This document shows, one piece after another, positions 41,057 through 50,465 of a stretch of DNA of 64,000 bases. The position numbers were made by a program, and so were the translations under genes. Position 1 is the first letter of the stretch, and each line of letters opens with the position of its first letter. Source of the stretch: Ruania alkalisoli (lineage in GTDB: Bacteria > Actinomycetota > Actinomycetes > Actinomycetales > Beutenbergiaceae); NCBI RefSeq assembly GCF_014960965.1, contig NZ_CP063169.1:3567581-3631580 (forward strand), in the 5' to 3' direction. Below the pieces are notes generated by a model. That model made no database searches. It saw only the letters and a program-made list of their open reading frames with translations, and had not been told where the DNA came from.

Positions 41057-43092
41057 CAGCGCAGGAACGCGGCCGCCACCCCGGAATCGACCGGGATGTG
41101 CAGACCGGTGGTCTGGCTGAGGTCGCCGCCGGTGAGGGCGAAGACCGCGGCGGCGACGTGCTCGGGGAGCACCTCACGCTTGAGCAGCGTGCGCTGGGCG
41201 TAGTACTGGCCCAGTTCCTCTTCCTTGACGCCGTAGACGGCCGCTCGCTTGGCGCCCCACCCGCCGGCGAAAATCCCGGAGCCACGGACCACGCCGTCTG
41301 GGTTGATGCCGTTCACGCGCACACCGTGCTCACCGAGCTCGGCCGCGAGCAGGCGCACCTGGTGGGCCTGGTCGGCCTTGGTGGCCGAGTAGGCGATGTT
41401 GTTCGGGCCGGCGAACAGGGAGTTCTTGGAGGCGATGTAGACGATGTCGCCACCGAGCTTCTGGGCGATCAGCGCCCGGGCTGCCTCGCGGGCCACCAGG
41501 AAGGAGCCGCGCGCCATCACATCGTGCTGGAGGTCCCAGTCCTTGACGGAGGTTTCCAGTAGCGGCTTGGAGATGGACAGACCGGCGTTGTTGACCACGA
41601 GGTCCACACCACCGAATGCCAGCGCCGCAGCGTCGATGAGCGCGCTGACCTGCCCCTCGTCGGTCACGTCGCACGCGACAGCCGCAGCGACGTCGGGGCC
41701 ACCGAGCTCGTCGGCCACCTCCTGGGCCGCTTCCAGGTTGAGGTCGGCGATGACGACGCACGCACCCTCTGCAGCCAGTCGCGTGGCGATGGCCTTACCG
41801 ATCCCGGAAGCCGCACCGGTCACCAGAGCGACGCGGGTGGCCAGGGCCTTCGGCTTGGGCATCCGCTGGAGCTTGGCCTCCTCGAGTGCCCAGTACTCGA
41901 TCCGGAACTTCTCCGACTCCTCGATCGGGGCGTAGGTGGAGAGGGCCTCGGCGCCGCGCATCACGTTGATGGCGTTGACGTAGAACTCCCCCGCCACCCG
42001 CGCGGTCTGCTTGTTCTTGCCGAAGGAGAACATCCCGACGCCGGGGACGAGCACGATGGCCGGGTCCGCACCGCGCATGGCGGGTGAGTCCGCAGTAGCG
42101 TGGCGGTCGTAATACGAGGCGTAGTCGGCGCGGTACGCCTCGTGCAGCTCTTCGAGCCTGGCCACCACGTCCTCGACCGGGGCGTCCGCGGGCAGGTCCA
42201 CCACGAGCGGCTTGACCTTGGTGCGCAGGAAGTGGTCCGGGCACGACGTGCCGAGCTCGGCCAGCGGGGCGAGCTTCTCACTGGCGAGGAAGTCCAGCAC
42301 GACGCCTGCGTCAGTGAAGTGACCGATCTGCGGGGCGTCGGTGCTCGCGATACCCCGGATGGTCGGGGCGAGCGCGGCAGCCTTCGCGCGGCGCTCGGCC
42401 TCGGGGAGCGCCTCGTAGCCGGGACGGACCGCGCCGAACGGGTCAGCCTTGCCGTTCTCTGCGATGTAGGCCTCGGCGGTCCGGATGATCTCCAGCGAGT
42501 TGGCCTCGGCCTCCTCGGACGTGTCACCCCAGGCGGTGATGCCGTGGCCACCGAGGACGCAGCCGATGGCCTGAGGGTTCTCCGCCTTGATGGCGGCAAT
42601 GTCGAGACCCAGCTGGAAGCCGGGGCGGCGCCACGGCACCCAGACCACCCGGTCACCGAAGATGGTCGAGGTGAGGGCCTCACCGTCGGCTGCGGTTGCG
42701 ATCGCGATGCCGGAGTCGGGGTGCAGGTGATCGACGTGCGGGGCGTCCACCAGGGCGTGCATGGCGGTGTCGATACTCGGCGCTGCGCCGCCCTTGCCGT
42801 GCAGGCAGTAGTCGAAGGCAGCGACCATCTCGTCCTCGCGGTCCAGGCCGGGATAGACGTCGACGAGCGAGCGCAGCCGGTCCAGGCGGAGCACGGCCAG
42901 GCCCGACTCCTTCAGGGTGCCGAGGTCCCCGCCGGACCCCTTCACCCAGCACAGTTCGATCTGCTCGCCGGTCACGGGGTCGGTCTCGGAGCCCTTGGCG
43001 GAGGTGTTGCCGCCGGCGTAGTTGGTGTTTCTCGGGTCGGCGCCGAGTCGGTTGGATCGGGTGATGAGGTCGGTCACTGCCGGGTTCGTCAT
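41056..43092 (-). CDS. Bifunctional rhamnulose-1-phosphate aldolase / lactaldehyde dehydrogenase (SDR)
   Basis: 678 residues from ATG 43092. Residues about 1-400 are a class II (zinc) aldolase: NYAGGNTSAKG, DAPHVDHLHPDSG with metal-binding His, and CVLGGHGITAWGD. Residues about 425-678 are an SDR: LVTGAASGIGKAIA, VVNNAGLSISK, and Tyr/Lys in NIAYSATKADQ. The fusion (as in Bacillus YuxG/RhaEW) splits rhamnulose-1-P to DHAP and L-lactaldehyde and oxidises the latter to L-lactate, avoiding free aldehyde. Coupled to rhaB; separated from rhaI by palindromic repeats. Confidence 0.92.
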   Translation of the reverse strand: MTNPAVTDLITRSNRLGADPRNTNYAGGNTSAKGSETDPVTGEQIELCWVKGSGGDLGTLKESGLAVLRLDRLRSLVDVYPGLDREDEMVAAFDYCLHGKGGAAPSIDTAMHALVDAPHVDHLHPDSGIAIATAADGEALTSTIFGDRVVWVPWRRPGFQLGLDIAAIKAENPQAIGCVLGGHGITAWGDTSEEAEANSLEIIRTAEAYIAENGKADPFGAVRPGYEALPEAERRAKAAALAPTIRGIASTDAPQIGHFTDAGVVLDFLASEKLAPLAELGTSCPDHFLRTKVKPLVVDLPADAPVEDVVARLEELHEAYRADYASYYDRHATADSPAMRGADPAIVLVPGVGMFSFGKNKQTARVAGEFYVNAINVMRGAEALSTYAPIEESEKFRIEYWALEEAKLQRMPKPKALATRVALVTGAASGIGKAIATRLAAEGACVVIADLNLEAAQEVADELGGPDVAAAVACDVTDEGQVSALIDAAALAFGGVDLVVNNAGLSISKPLLETSVKDWDLQHDVMARGSFLVAREAARALIAQKLGGDIVYIASKNSLFAGPNNIAYSATKADQAHQVRLLAAELGEHGVRVNGINPDGVVRGSGIFAGGWGAKRAAVYGVKEEELGQYYAQRTLLKREVLPEHVAAAVFALTGGDLSQTTGLHIPVDSGVAAAFLR

Positions 43093-43146
43093 GACGATGG
43101 CTTTCCTGTCAGAGGTGTGCTGTCTGTGTGCAAGAGGGGCGGCCTG

Positions 43147-43197
43147 GAATTGCACGTCGATGTGGCTGCCAGAAGCAGCCAGATCGACGTGCAATTC
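43147..43197. repeat. Intergenic palindromic repeat (copy B)
   Basis: Twenty-three-nt arms (GAATTGCACGTCGAT ... ATCGACGTGCAATTC) with a single mismatch and loop CAGAA, between rhaI and the aldolase gene. Same family as copies at 28253, 43206, 58908 and 60304. Confidence 0.85.
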
Positions 43198-43205
43198 CCG
43201 ACTTG

Positions 43206-43229
43206 GCAGCCAGATCGACGTGCAATTCC
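43206..43229. repeat. Palindromic-repeat half copy (copy B')
   Basis: GCAGCCAGATCGACGTGCAA plus TTCC repeats the right arm of copy B. It abuts the rhaI stop codon at 43231. Confidence 0.8.
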
Positions 43230-43230
43230 G

Positions 43231-44409
43231 TCAGGCGCCCCAGCCGGCCTGCTGACCGCCCACGCGCTCGGCGGCGATCTGGTCGAGGTATCCGGAGGCG
43301 TTGAACGCGGCGTAGGGGTCCTCGGCCAGCCCCTTCTCGGCGCGGACCTCGGCGAGCAGTGGGCGCACGTCGGTGTTGTAGGCGTCCATCAGCACGGCGT
43401 TGGCACCGAGCACGTCACCGGAGATCTGCGCCTCGCGCAGGGCTTCGCGGTCGACGATCAGTGCCTTGGCCGTGGCTTCCTGCACGTTCATCACCGAGCG
43501 GATCTGGCCAGGGATCTTCGGCTCGATGTTGTGGCACTGGTCGAGCATGAAGTTCACGCCCGCCTCCTCCTTCAGCGCGTCGTTGGTCACGATCTCGTTC
43601 ATGATCCGGAACAACTGGAAGGGGTCCGCGGCGCCGACGATCAGATCGTCATCGGCGTAGTTGCGGGAGTTGAAGTCGAACGCGCCGAGCTTCCCGAGCC
43701 GCACCAGCTGGGCGACGATGAACTCGATGTTCGTCCCCGGCGCGTGGTGACCGGTGTCGAGCACGACGGCGGCCTGGTCACCCAGGGCGAGACAGTGCAC
43801 CAGGGAGGTGCCCCAGTCAGGGATGTCCATCGTGTAGAAGTACGGCTCGAAGAACTTGTACTCGATGAGCAGCCGGTGGTTCGGGTCGAGCGCGGCGTAG
43901 ATCTCCTGCAGGGATTCGGCGAGCCGATCCTGCCGGCCCCGGATGTCGTCCTGGCCGGCGTAGTTGGTGCCGTCGGGGAGCCAGAGCTTGAGGTCGGTGG
44001 ACCCGGTGGCGCGCATGACGTCGATGCACTGCTTGTGGTGGTCGATCGCCTTCTTGCGGATGGCCGGGTCCGGATGGGTCAGCGAGCCGAGCTTGTAATC
44101 GTCCTCCTGGAACAGGTTGGAGTTGATCGCCCCGATCTGCACGCCGAGATCGCTCGCGTGCGCAGCGAGCGCCTCGTAGTCGTCGACCAGATCCCACGGG
44201 ATGTGGAGGGAGACCCGCGGCGCAGCGCCAGTGTAGCGATGCACCTGCGCGACGTCGGCGATCTTCTCGAACGGGTCCCGCGGTACACCGGGGGTGGAGA
44301 ACACCTTGAACCGGGTGCCGGAGTTTCCGAAGGCCCATGAGGGGAGCTCGATGGTCTGGGCGGCGAGGGCTTCGCGCACCTGCGGGGCGGCGGTGGCCGA
44401 GGTGGTCAT
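43231..44409 (-). CDS. rhaI: L-rhamnose isomerase
   Basis: 392 residues from ATG 44409 (GGAG upstream). TIM-barrel isomerase of the Pseudomonas stutzeri type rather than E. coli RhaA: LPSWAFGNSGTRFKVFSTPG, LIEYKFFEPYFYTMDIPDWG (metal Glu), VVLDTGHHAPGTNIEFIVAQ (His) and GAFDFNSRNYADDDL (Asp). It converts L-rhamnose to L-rhamnulose. First gene of the operon rhaI - aldolase/dehydrogenase - rhaB. A perfect LacI-type palindrome lies about 45 nt upstream of the start. Confidence 0.93.
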   Translation of the reverse strand: MTTSATAAPQVREALAAQTIELPSWAFGNSGTRFKVFSTPGVPRDPFEKIADVAQVHRYTGAAPRVSLHIPWDLVDDYEALAAHASDLGVQIGAINSNLFQEDDYKLGSLTHPDPAIRKKAIDHHKQCIDVMRATGSTDLKLWLPDGTNYAGQDDIRGRQDRLAESLQEIYAALDPNHRLLIEYKFFEPYFYTMDIPDWGTSLVHCLALGDQAAVVLDTGHHAPGTNIEFIVAQLVRLGKLGAFDFNSRNYADDDLIVGAADPFQLFRIMNEIVTNDALKEEAGVNFMLDQCHNIEPKIPGQIRSVMNVQEATAKALIVDREALREAQISGDVLGANAVLMDAYNTDVRPLLAEVRAEKGLAEDPYAAFNASGYLDQIAAERVGGQQAGWGA

Positions 44410-44455
44410 GGGAGTGCACTCCAAGTCCGGTGGTGACGACGATCGACATCAACTC

Positions 44456-44467
44456 TGAAACGATTCA
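44456..44467. promoter_or_regulatory. LacI-type operator, rhamnose regulon candidate (rhaI)
   Basis: TGAAACGATTCA, within the palindrome CTGAA-ACGA-TTCAG. It lies in the divergent region between rhaI and the Pls-type synthetase gene. Near copies: 35254 (importer), 50413 (lacI gene) and 56732 (lldD). Confidence 0.65.
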
Positions 44468-44584
44468 GCCTTCAGATTAGAAGATTCGAGCCGCTGCCGT
44501 CAAGATGTCGAGCCATCGAGCAACGCGCCTCGCGACCCGGCCCCACAGCGGCGCGCGAGGTCCGGCATAGGCCAGACTGTTCCC

Positions 44585-47500
44585 GTGCCCGCCGCCAGCT
44601 TGCTGCCCTCGCTGCTCGCCTCCGACCGCGCCACCCCCGCCCGCACCCTCATCGACATCTTCACGGAGTCGGTGAACGCCCACCCCGAGGCCCCTGCCCT
44701 CGAGAGCGGCCTCACCCAGCTCTCCTACCGCGAGCTCGCCGAAGCCGCTGCGGAACTGGCCGATCGGCTCACCGCGCTCGGTGTGCGCCGCGGCGATCGG
44801 GTGGGGGTACGAGTCAGCTCCGGAACCACGGAGCTGTACATCGCCATCCTGGGCACCCTGATGGCCGGCGCCGCCTACGTACCGGTCGATGCGGATGACC
44901 CACCGGAGCGGGCGCGCACCGTCTTCACCGAGGCGGCCGTGATCGCCATCATCGGCAACAGTCTCGAGATCACGGCCACCGCTCCCACCGTGCAGTACAC
45001 CACCCCCGACGGCGACCCTCCCCCTGCCGCGCACAGCGCACCTTCCACTGTGATCACCGGCGCAGGTGCATCCGCAGACGCCCCCGAGCGCACCCCACGC
45101 CCGACCGATGACGCGTGGATCATCTTCACCTCGGGTTCGACCGGAACACCGAAAGGCGTCGCCGTCTCCCACCGCAGTGCCGCCGCCTTCGTCGATGCCG
45201 AGTCCCGCCTCTTCCTCACCGCCGAGCCGATCGGGCCGGGAGATCGGGTGATGGCCGGGCTCTCGGTCGGTTTCGACGCCAGCTGTGAGGAGATGTGGCT
45301 CGCCTGGGCGCACGCCGCCTGCCTGGTGCCCGCACCACGCTCGCTGGTGCGCTCCGGTGTGGACGTCGGGCCATGGCTGACGGCCAACGACATCACCATC
45401 GTCTCCACCGTGCCCACCCTGGTGGCGTTGTGGCCACCAGCGTCGCTCGATCGTGTCCGGCTGGTGATCCTCGGCGGCGAGGCGGCACCGGCCGAGCTCG
45501 CTGCCCGGCTGCAGGGGCCCGGCCGCGAGGTGTGGAACACCTACGGCCCCACCGAGGCGACCGTGGTGGCCTGCGCAGCGCCCCTGGACGGGTTCGAGCC
45601 GGTCCGGATCGGACTGCCGCTGGACGGGTGGGACCTCGCCGTCGTCGATCACGACGGAGTCCCGGTAGCCGAGGGTGAGACCGGTGAGTTGATCATCGGC
45701 GGAGTGGGGCTGGCTCGCTATCTCGATCCGGACAAGGACGCCGAGAAGTACGCACCGGTACCGAGCCTGGGCTGGGCGCGCGGGTACCGCTCCGGCGATC
45801 TGGTCAGGAACGACCCGGCCGGTCTGGTCTTCGCCGGGCGGGCCGACGATCAGATCAAGCTCGGCGGCCGGCGGATCGAGCTCGGCGAGATCGACGGTCA
45901 GCTGCTGCGACTTGCCGGCGTGGCCGGCGCCGCCGCCGCCGTGCGCACAACCTCCGCCGGCAACCAGGTGCTGGTCGGCTACCTCACCGTCGAGGAGACC
46001 TTCGATCAGAGCGCCGCCCTCGCTCTGCTGCGCGAGCGCATGCCGGCGGCCCTGGTTCCGCGCCTCGCCGTGGTCGACACCCTTCCCACCCGCACCTCCG
46101 GCAAGGTGGATCGGGACGCTCTGCCGTGGCCGCTGCCCAGCGCGCCGAGCACGACCGCACAGTGGTCCCCTACCCAGGAGTGGCTGGTGGGCATCTGGCG
46201 CGATGTGCTTGCCGCGGATCCGGCCGATGCCGGAGCGGACTTCTTCGACCTCGGCGGCGGTTCGCTCACCGCGGCACAGACCGTCGGGCGGATCCGGGCA
46301 CGCCATCCGGAGGTCGCCGTCGGGGACATCTACGCCTACCCGACCCTGGGCGCACTGTCGGCCTATCTGGACAGCCTCGTCCAGTCCAGCACGACCACCA
46401 CACGCACGAACCGCGCGGTCTCCCCCATCCGCACGAGGACCAAGGTGGGGCAGATCCTCGCCTTCTACCCGCTGCGCGCACTGGCGACGCTGCGGTGGCT
46501 CGCCTGGCTGCTGCTCGCCGGCGCGCTGCTGCACCCGGCACTCGGCTGGTGGCCGGCGCCCCCGGTCTGGCTGGTGGCCCTCAGCACTGCACTGTTCCTC
46601 CTCCCGCAGGGCCGGATGCTCGTCGCGGCCGGGCTGATCCGGGTGGTGCTGCGTGGCATCCAGCCGGGCACTTACCCCCGCGGCGGGAAGGTCCATCTGC
46701 GGTACTGGCTGGCCGGCCGGATCCAGGATGAACTGGCTGCGACGGGTCTCGCCGGTGCCGCATCGATCACCTGGTACGCCCGCCTGCTCGGCGCCAAGAT
46801 CGCCTCGAACGTGGATCTGCACTCCCTGCCACCGGTCACCGGGTTCCTCCGGATCGGCAAACGCGCCTGCGTCGAACCCGAGGTCGATCTGACCGGTGCC
46901 TGGATCGATGGTGACCGGGTGCATCTGGGCCGGATCGCGATCGCCGCCCGGGCGCGGATCGGTGCCCGGAGCACACTCGGCCCAGGCGCCACAGTGGGCC
47001 GGGGCGCCGAAGTGGCTGCGGGATCGTTCGTCGCCGGCAGGGTGAGGGCCGAGCGGCTGGTCTCCGGATCGCCCGCTGAGGTCACCGGCTCCGCCCGGGG
47101 ACCCTGGTCGAAGCGAGCCCCGGCCGGTGGCCGTGCCTGGGTGGCGGGCTACGCCGTCATCGGCATGCTCCTGGCCGCCCTGCCCTGGTGCGCCGCCGCG
47201 GTCGGAGCGTTGGTGCTATGGCCGGCGCTGCGTCCCTCGACGGACCTGAGCCACGCGTGGGCGAGGGTATGGCCGTGGTTGCCGCTGGCCGCACTGGCCG
47301 GATACGCGACCCTGATGATCCTGGTTATCGCCGTCGTGCGGATCCTCGCCCCGGCCGTCCGCAGCGGCCCGGTACCCGTACGCTCCGGGCGGGGGCTGGC
47401 GGTGTGGGCCACGGTACGGCTCATGGACGAAGCCCGCGACTGGCTCTTTCCGTTGTACGCCGGAGCACTCACGCCGTGGTGGCTGCGAGCCCTCGGCGCC

Positions 47501-48553
47501 CGTGTGGGCCGCGGCGTCGAGGCCTCCACGGTGGTGTTGATCCCGAAGTTGACGCAGATCGGCGACCAGTCCTTCCTCGCGGACGACACCCTCGTGGGCG
47601 GCTACGAGCTCACCGGTGGGTGGCTGCGAGCCGAACGCGTGAAGATCGGCAAGCGCGCCTTCCTCGGCAACTCCGGGATGGCCGCACCCGGGCGGAAGAT
47701 CCCGAAGGCCTCTCTCGTGGCCGTCCTCTCCGCGGCACCCAAGCGCGGCACTGCCCGGGCGGGGACGTCGTGGATCGGCAGTCCGCCCACCCAGCTGCGC
47801 CGCGAGGGCGGGCCGGCCGACGCGACGCGCACCTATGAACCAAGCGCCCGTCTACGAGTACTGCGTGGACTGGTCGAGACCGGCCGGGTGATCCCCCTGT
47901 TCGGCTCCGTGTGCCTCATGCTCATCGTGGGCACCACACTGCTGGCGCTCCTCGGCGGTTCGGCCGGTGACACCTGGTCCTGGACGGGCCTCGTCGCCGC
48001 AGTGCTGCTCGGCCCGCTGGTCCTGCTGCTCGCCGGTCTGATCGCCGCGGGAATCACCGTGGCCGCGAAGTGGCTCCTGGTGGGTGCGCACCAGGTCAGC
48101 GAGCACCCGCTCTGGAGCGCAGCGGTGTGGCGCGGCGAGCTGGCCGACACCTTCACCGAAGTTCTCGCCGCGCGTTGGTTCTGCTCCCTGGCGCAGGGCA
48201 CCGTCGCCCTGAACGTATGGTTCCGCGCCCTCGGGGCCAAGATCGGCGACGGCGTCTGGTGCGATACGTACTGGCTTCCCGAACCGGATCTGGTGGAGTT
48301 GGGCGCAGGATCATGCATCAATGCCGGATGCGTGGTGCAGACCCATCTGTTCCACGACCGTGTGCTCGCCATGGACCGCGTGGTCATCGGCGCCGGAGCC
48401 ACTCTCGGGCCGAACAGTGTGATCCTGCCTGCTGCGCATCTCGACCGCGATGCGACAGTAGGGCCGGCATCGCTGGTGATGCGCGGTGAATCCGTACCGA
48501 GCCGCACCCGGTGGCTCGGCAACCCGATCGGCCCCTGGGAGGAGGGAGCGTGA
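44585..48553 (+). CDS. Pls/PosA-family single-module nonribosomal peptide synthetase (predicted poly-lysine-type synthetase)
   Basis: 1322 residues from GTG 44585, with no Shine-Dalgarno and possibly leaderless. Adenylation domain (about 15-515): IIFTSGSTGTPKGVAVSHRS, NTYGPTEATV, YRSGDLV, GRADDQIKLGGRRIELGE and Lys507 in TSGKVD. Carrier domain with Ser560 in DLGGGSLTA. Then six membrane segments (about 630-652, 658-680, 850-880, 895-920, 1104-1125, 1132-1162) separating three soluble domains with hexapeptide-like character. This A-T-(TM2-C)x3 layout, without condensation or thioesterase domains, is that of epsilon-poly-lysine synthetase. My hand alignment of the binding pocket reads D231 A232 E235 S274 I295 G297 T319 V327 V328 K507. 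Confidence 0.9.
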   Translation: MPAASLLPSLLASDRATPARTLIDIFTESVNAHPEAPALESGLTQLSYRELAEAAAELADRLTALGVRRGDRVGVRVSSGTTELYIAILGTLMAGAAYVPVDADDPPERARTVFTEAAVIAIIGNSLEITATAPTVQYTTPDGDPPPAAHSAPSTVITGAGASADAPERTPRPTDDAWIIFTSGSTGTPKGVAVSHRSAAAFVDAESRLFLTAEPIGPGDRVMAGLSVGFDASCEEMWLAWAHAACLVPAPRSLVRSGVDVGPWLTANDITIVSTVPTLVALWPPASLDRVRLVILGGEAAPAELAARLQGPGREVWNTYGPTEATVVACAAPLDGFEPVRIGLPLDGWDLAVVDHDGVPVAEGETGELIIGGVGLARYLDPDKDAEKYAPVPSLGWARGYRSGDLVRNDPAGLVFAGRADDQIKLGGRRIELGEIDGQLLRLAGVAGAAAAVRTTSAGNQVLVGYLTVEETFDQSAALALLRERMPAALVPRLAVVDTLPTRTSGKVDRDALPWPLPSAPSTTAQWSPTQEWLVGIWRDVLAADPADAGADFFDLGGGSLTAAQTVGRIRARHPEVAVGDIYAYPTLGALSAYLDSLVQSSTTTTRTNRAVSPIRTRTKVGQILAFYPLRALATLRWLAWLLLAGALLHPALGWWPAPPVWLVALSTALFLLPQGRMLVAAGLIRVVLRGIQPGTYPRGGKVHLRYWLAGRIQDELAATGLAGAASITWYARLLGAKIASNVDLHSLPPVTGFLRIGKRACVEPEVDLTGAWIDGDRVHLGRIAIAARARIGARSTLGPGATVGRGAEVAAGSFVAGRVRAERLVSGSPAEVTGSARGPWSKRAPAGGRAWVAGYAVIGMLLAALPWCAAAVGALVLWPALRPSTDLSHAWARVWPWLPLAALAGYATLMILVIAVVRILAPAVRSGPVPVRSGRGLAVWATVRLMDEARDWLFPLYAGALTPWWLRALGARVGRGVEASTVVLIPKLTQIGDQSFLADDTLVGGYELTGGWLRAERVKIGKRAFLGNSGMAAPGRKIPKASLVAVLSAAPKRGTARAGTSWIGSPPTQLRREGGPADATRTYEPSARLRVLRGLVETGRVIPLFGSVCLMLIVGTTLLALLGGSAGDTWSWTGLVAAVLLGPLVLLLAGLIAAGITVAAKWLLVGAHQVSEHPLWSAAVWRGELADTFTEVLAARWFCSLAQGTVALNVWFRALGAKIGDGVWCDTYWLPEPDLVELGAGSCINAGCVVQTHLFHDRVLAMDRVVIGAGATLGPNSVILPAAHLDRDATVGPASLVMRGESVPSRTRWLGNPIGPWEEGA

Positions 48554-49878
48554 CCCGAACACAGACCCCGGTGACACCCGGCACGACCGATACGTACATG
48601 CCCGGACATGGCGACTCGGGCTACGCCGTCGACCACTACCAGCTGGACCTGACCTATCAGCCCCGCAGCAACCTGCTCGACGGCGTGGCTGAGGTGCGGC
48701 TACACACCCTCACCGAGACCTCCGCACTGCGCTTCGACCTGCACGAGCTGCGCGTGACGAAGGTGTCCGTGACGGGCGCCACGCTCGGCAAGTACACCCG
48801 CAAGCCGACGCGGCTCACCGTCGCCCTCAAGAAGCCCGCACCCGCCGGATCGGAGCTCGTCGTCCGCATCGAGTACGGGGGCAACCCCAGGCCGGTGCGC
48901 TCGGCCACCTTGGGCGAGGCAGGCTGGGAGGAACTCACAGACGGGGTGATCGTGGCTTCACAGCCGCACGGGTCGCCGTCGTGGTTCCCGTGCAACGACC
49001 AGGCACGCGACAAAGCCCGCTACGACGTGAACCTCACCGTGCCCGCCGACTACACCGTGGCCTTCAGCGGTGAGACGCGGGAGGTCAGACGCCGTGGCTC
49101 ACGCCGGACATGGACGTTCCAGCAGCGCCACCCGATGGCTCCGTACCTGGCCTCGGTGCAGATCGGGAAGTACCGCGAGCAGTCGCTGGACGGACCCGGC
49201 GCAGCGATCCGGATCCTCCGGCCGGAGGGACTGCCCGCGGACGCCTTCGCTGCGTCCTTCGGCCGGCAACGCGAGATGCTGACGTGCTTCGAGGACGCGT
49301 TCGGGCCCTACCCCTTCGACTCCTACACCTGCGTGATCACTGACGACCCGTTGGAGATCCCGCTCGAGTCACAGGCCCTGTCGACTTTCGGACGCAACCA
49401 CTGCTCAGCGGACTGGGACGCCGTCCGGCTCATCGCACACGAACTGTCCCACCAGTGGTTCGGCAACGCCGTCACGGCGAGCTCCTGGCGCGACATCTGG
49501 CTGCACGAAGGGTTCGCCTGCTTCAGCGAATGGGTGTGGTCCGAGCACTCCGGTGGGCCAGGGATCGCCGAGCATGCGGCCCGCCAGCACGAGCGGCTCA
49601 GCACACTGCCCCAGGACCTGCGGCTCAGCGATCCGGGTGCGGCGGACATGTTCGACGACCGCGTCTACAAGCGCGGGGCACTGACGCTGGCGGCCCTGCG
49701 GGACCTGATCGGCGCCGAGGACTTCGGGCGGCTGCTGCACCGCTGGGTCGCGCAGCACCGCGGGGGGGTCGTCTGCACCGAGGACTTCATCTCACTGGCA
49801 CAGGAGATCAGCGGACGGTCGCTGCGCGACTTCTTCGACACCTGGCTCCACCAGGTCACACTGCCTGCGTGGCGGTGA
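48550..49878 (+). CDS. M1-family zinc aminopeptidase, partner of the Pls-type synthetase
   Basis: 442 residues, GTG start in a GTGA overlap with the synthetase gene. Zinc site His297-Glu298-x-x-His301 in IAHELSHQWFGNA, plus Glu320 in LHEGFACFSEW, the exact M1 spacing. The substrate-binding GxMEN is replaced by LESQALS, as in a compact M1 branch; the protein is about half the length of classical members. No signal peptide, so cytosolic. Zinc aminopeptidases that degrade epsilon-poly-lysine are known from producer strains. Tight coupling suggests it trims the synthetase product or protects the cell from it. Confidence 0.88.
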   Translation: MTRTQTPVTPGTTDTYMPGHGDSGYAVDHYQLDLTYQPRSNLLDGVAEVRLHTLTETSALRFDLHELRVTKVSVTGATLGKYTRKPTRLTVALKKPAPAGSELVVRIEYGGNPRPVRSATLGEAGWEELTDGVIVASQPHGSPSWFPCNDQARDKARYDVNLTVPADYTVAFSGETREVRRRGSRRTWTFQQRHPMAPYLASVQIGKYREQSLDGPGAAIRILRPEGLPADAFAASFGRQREMLTCFEDAFGPYPFDSYTCVITDDPLEIPLESQALSTFGRNHCSADWDAVRLIAHELSHQWFGNAVTASSWRDIWLHEGFACFSEWVWSEHSGGPGIAEHAARQHERLSTLPQDLRLSDPGAADMFDDRVYKRGALTLAALRDLIGAEDFGRLLHRWVAQHRGGVVCTEDFISLAQEISGRSLRDFFDTWLHQVTLPAWR

Positions 49879-50385
49879 GTTCACGCACACTCGCGCAAGA
49901 AGGCCCGCGGGTGCAGGCAGATCGTGCACCGAGAAATCGGCCACCCGGATCGAAGGCATCGGCACGCTGAGCCCCACCCCGAGCATCTTCAGGATCGCCT
50001 CCTTCGCCACCCACACCTGCAGGACGTCCTGACCGGACTCGTCCCGGTGCAGGACGAGCGTGGGGTCGATGGGTGCCGCGTCGGCGCGTTCGATATCGAC
50101 CCCGATCCGGGGAACGGGCGGGAGGCCAGCGGCGGTCACCAGGTATCCCCCGGCACGCGCGGCGGAGACGGCGATGGTGCGCTCGCCGGCACGCGCCCAC
50201 GGGCGGCCGTGGTCCGAGCCTCCGCATCGCGGGCATAGGTGGCCGATCCGCAGATCCGCTCCCGGCAGAGGCGTCAGGTCGTCGGCGAGGTGGCGGCGCA
50301 GTGCCTCGTCGGTGCCGAGGGCGGCGCGATGCCAGTGCACACTGACGGGTATGCCGGTCGGCACGGGAGCGGCCATCGCCGACAT
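49792..50385 (-). CDS. 4'-phosphopantetheinyl transferase superfamily protein
   Basis: 197 residues; the last 29 codons overlap the aminopeptidase gene antisense. Conserved magnesium and CoA motifs: IGVDIERADAAP (Asp and Glu) and VWVAKEAILKMLG (W-x-x-K-E-A). An extra CPRCGGSDHGRPW segment lies before them. It should transfer phosphopantetheine to a carrier Ser, most obviously Ser560 of the synthetase next door, as also inferred from proximity. The C-terminal tail after CVNSPP is probably a run-on. Confidence 0.85.
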   Translation of the reverse strand: MSAMAAPVPTGIPVSVHWHRAALGTDEALRRHLADDLTPLPGADLRIGHLCPRCGGSDHGRPWARAGERTIAVSAARAGGYLVTAAGLPPVPRIGVDIERADAAPIDPTLVLHRDESGQDVLQVWVAKEAILKMLGVGLSVPMPSIRVADFSVHDLPAPAGLLARVCVNSPPRRQCDLVEPGVEEVAQRPSADLLCQ

Positions 50386-50412
50386 TCTCGCAGATGCGCG
50401 CCCACGAATCGG

Positions 50413-50424
50413 TGAAACGATACA
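50413..50424. promoter_or_regulatory. LacI-type operator, probable autoregulation of the 50.5 kb lacI gene
   Basis: TGAAACGATACA differs from the rhaI operator at one position and lies about 40 nt before the regulator start. Confidence 0.6.
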
Positions 50425-50465
50425 CTCACGCGATCGGTGCAGACCCGGTACAGACGAGGAGCAAT

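Noticed and set aside
42100-44340. 746-codon forward frame
   Set aside because: Runs antisense through two well-identified rhamnose genes and shows no domain.
44477-46924. 815-codon open frame on the reverse strand
   Set aside because: Antisense shadow of the synthetase gene, produced by high GC; it shows no recognisable domain, and the forward frame has all adenylation motifs.
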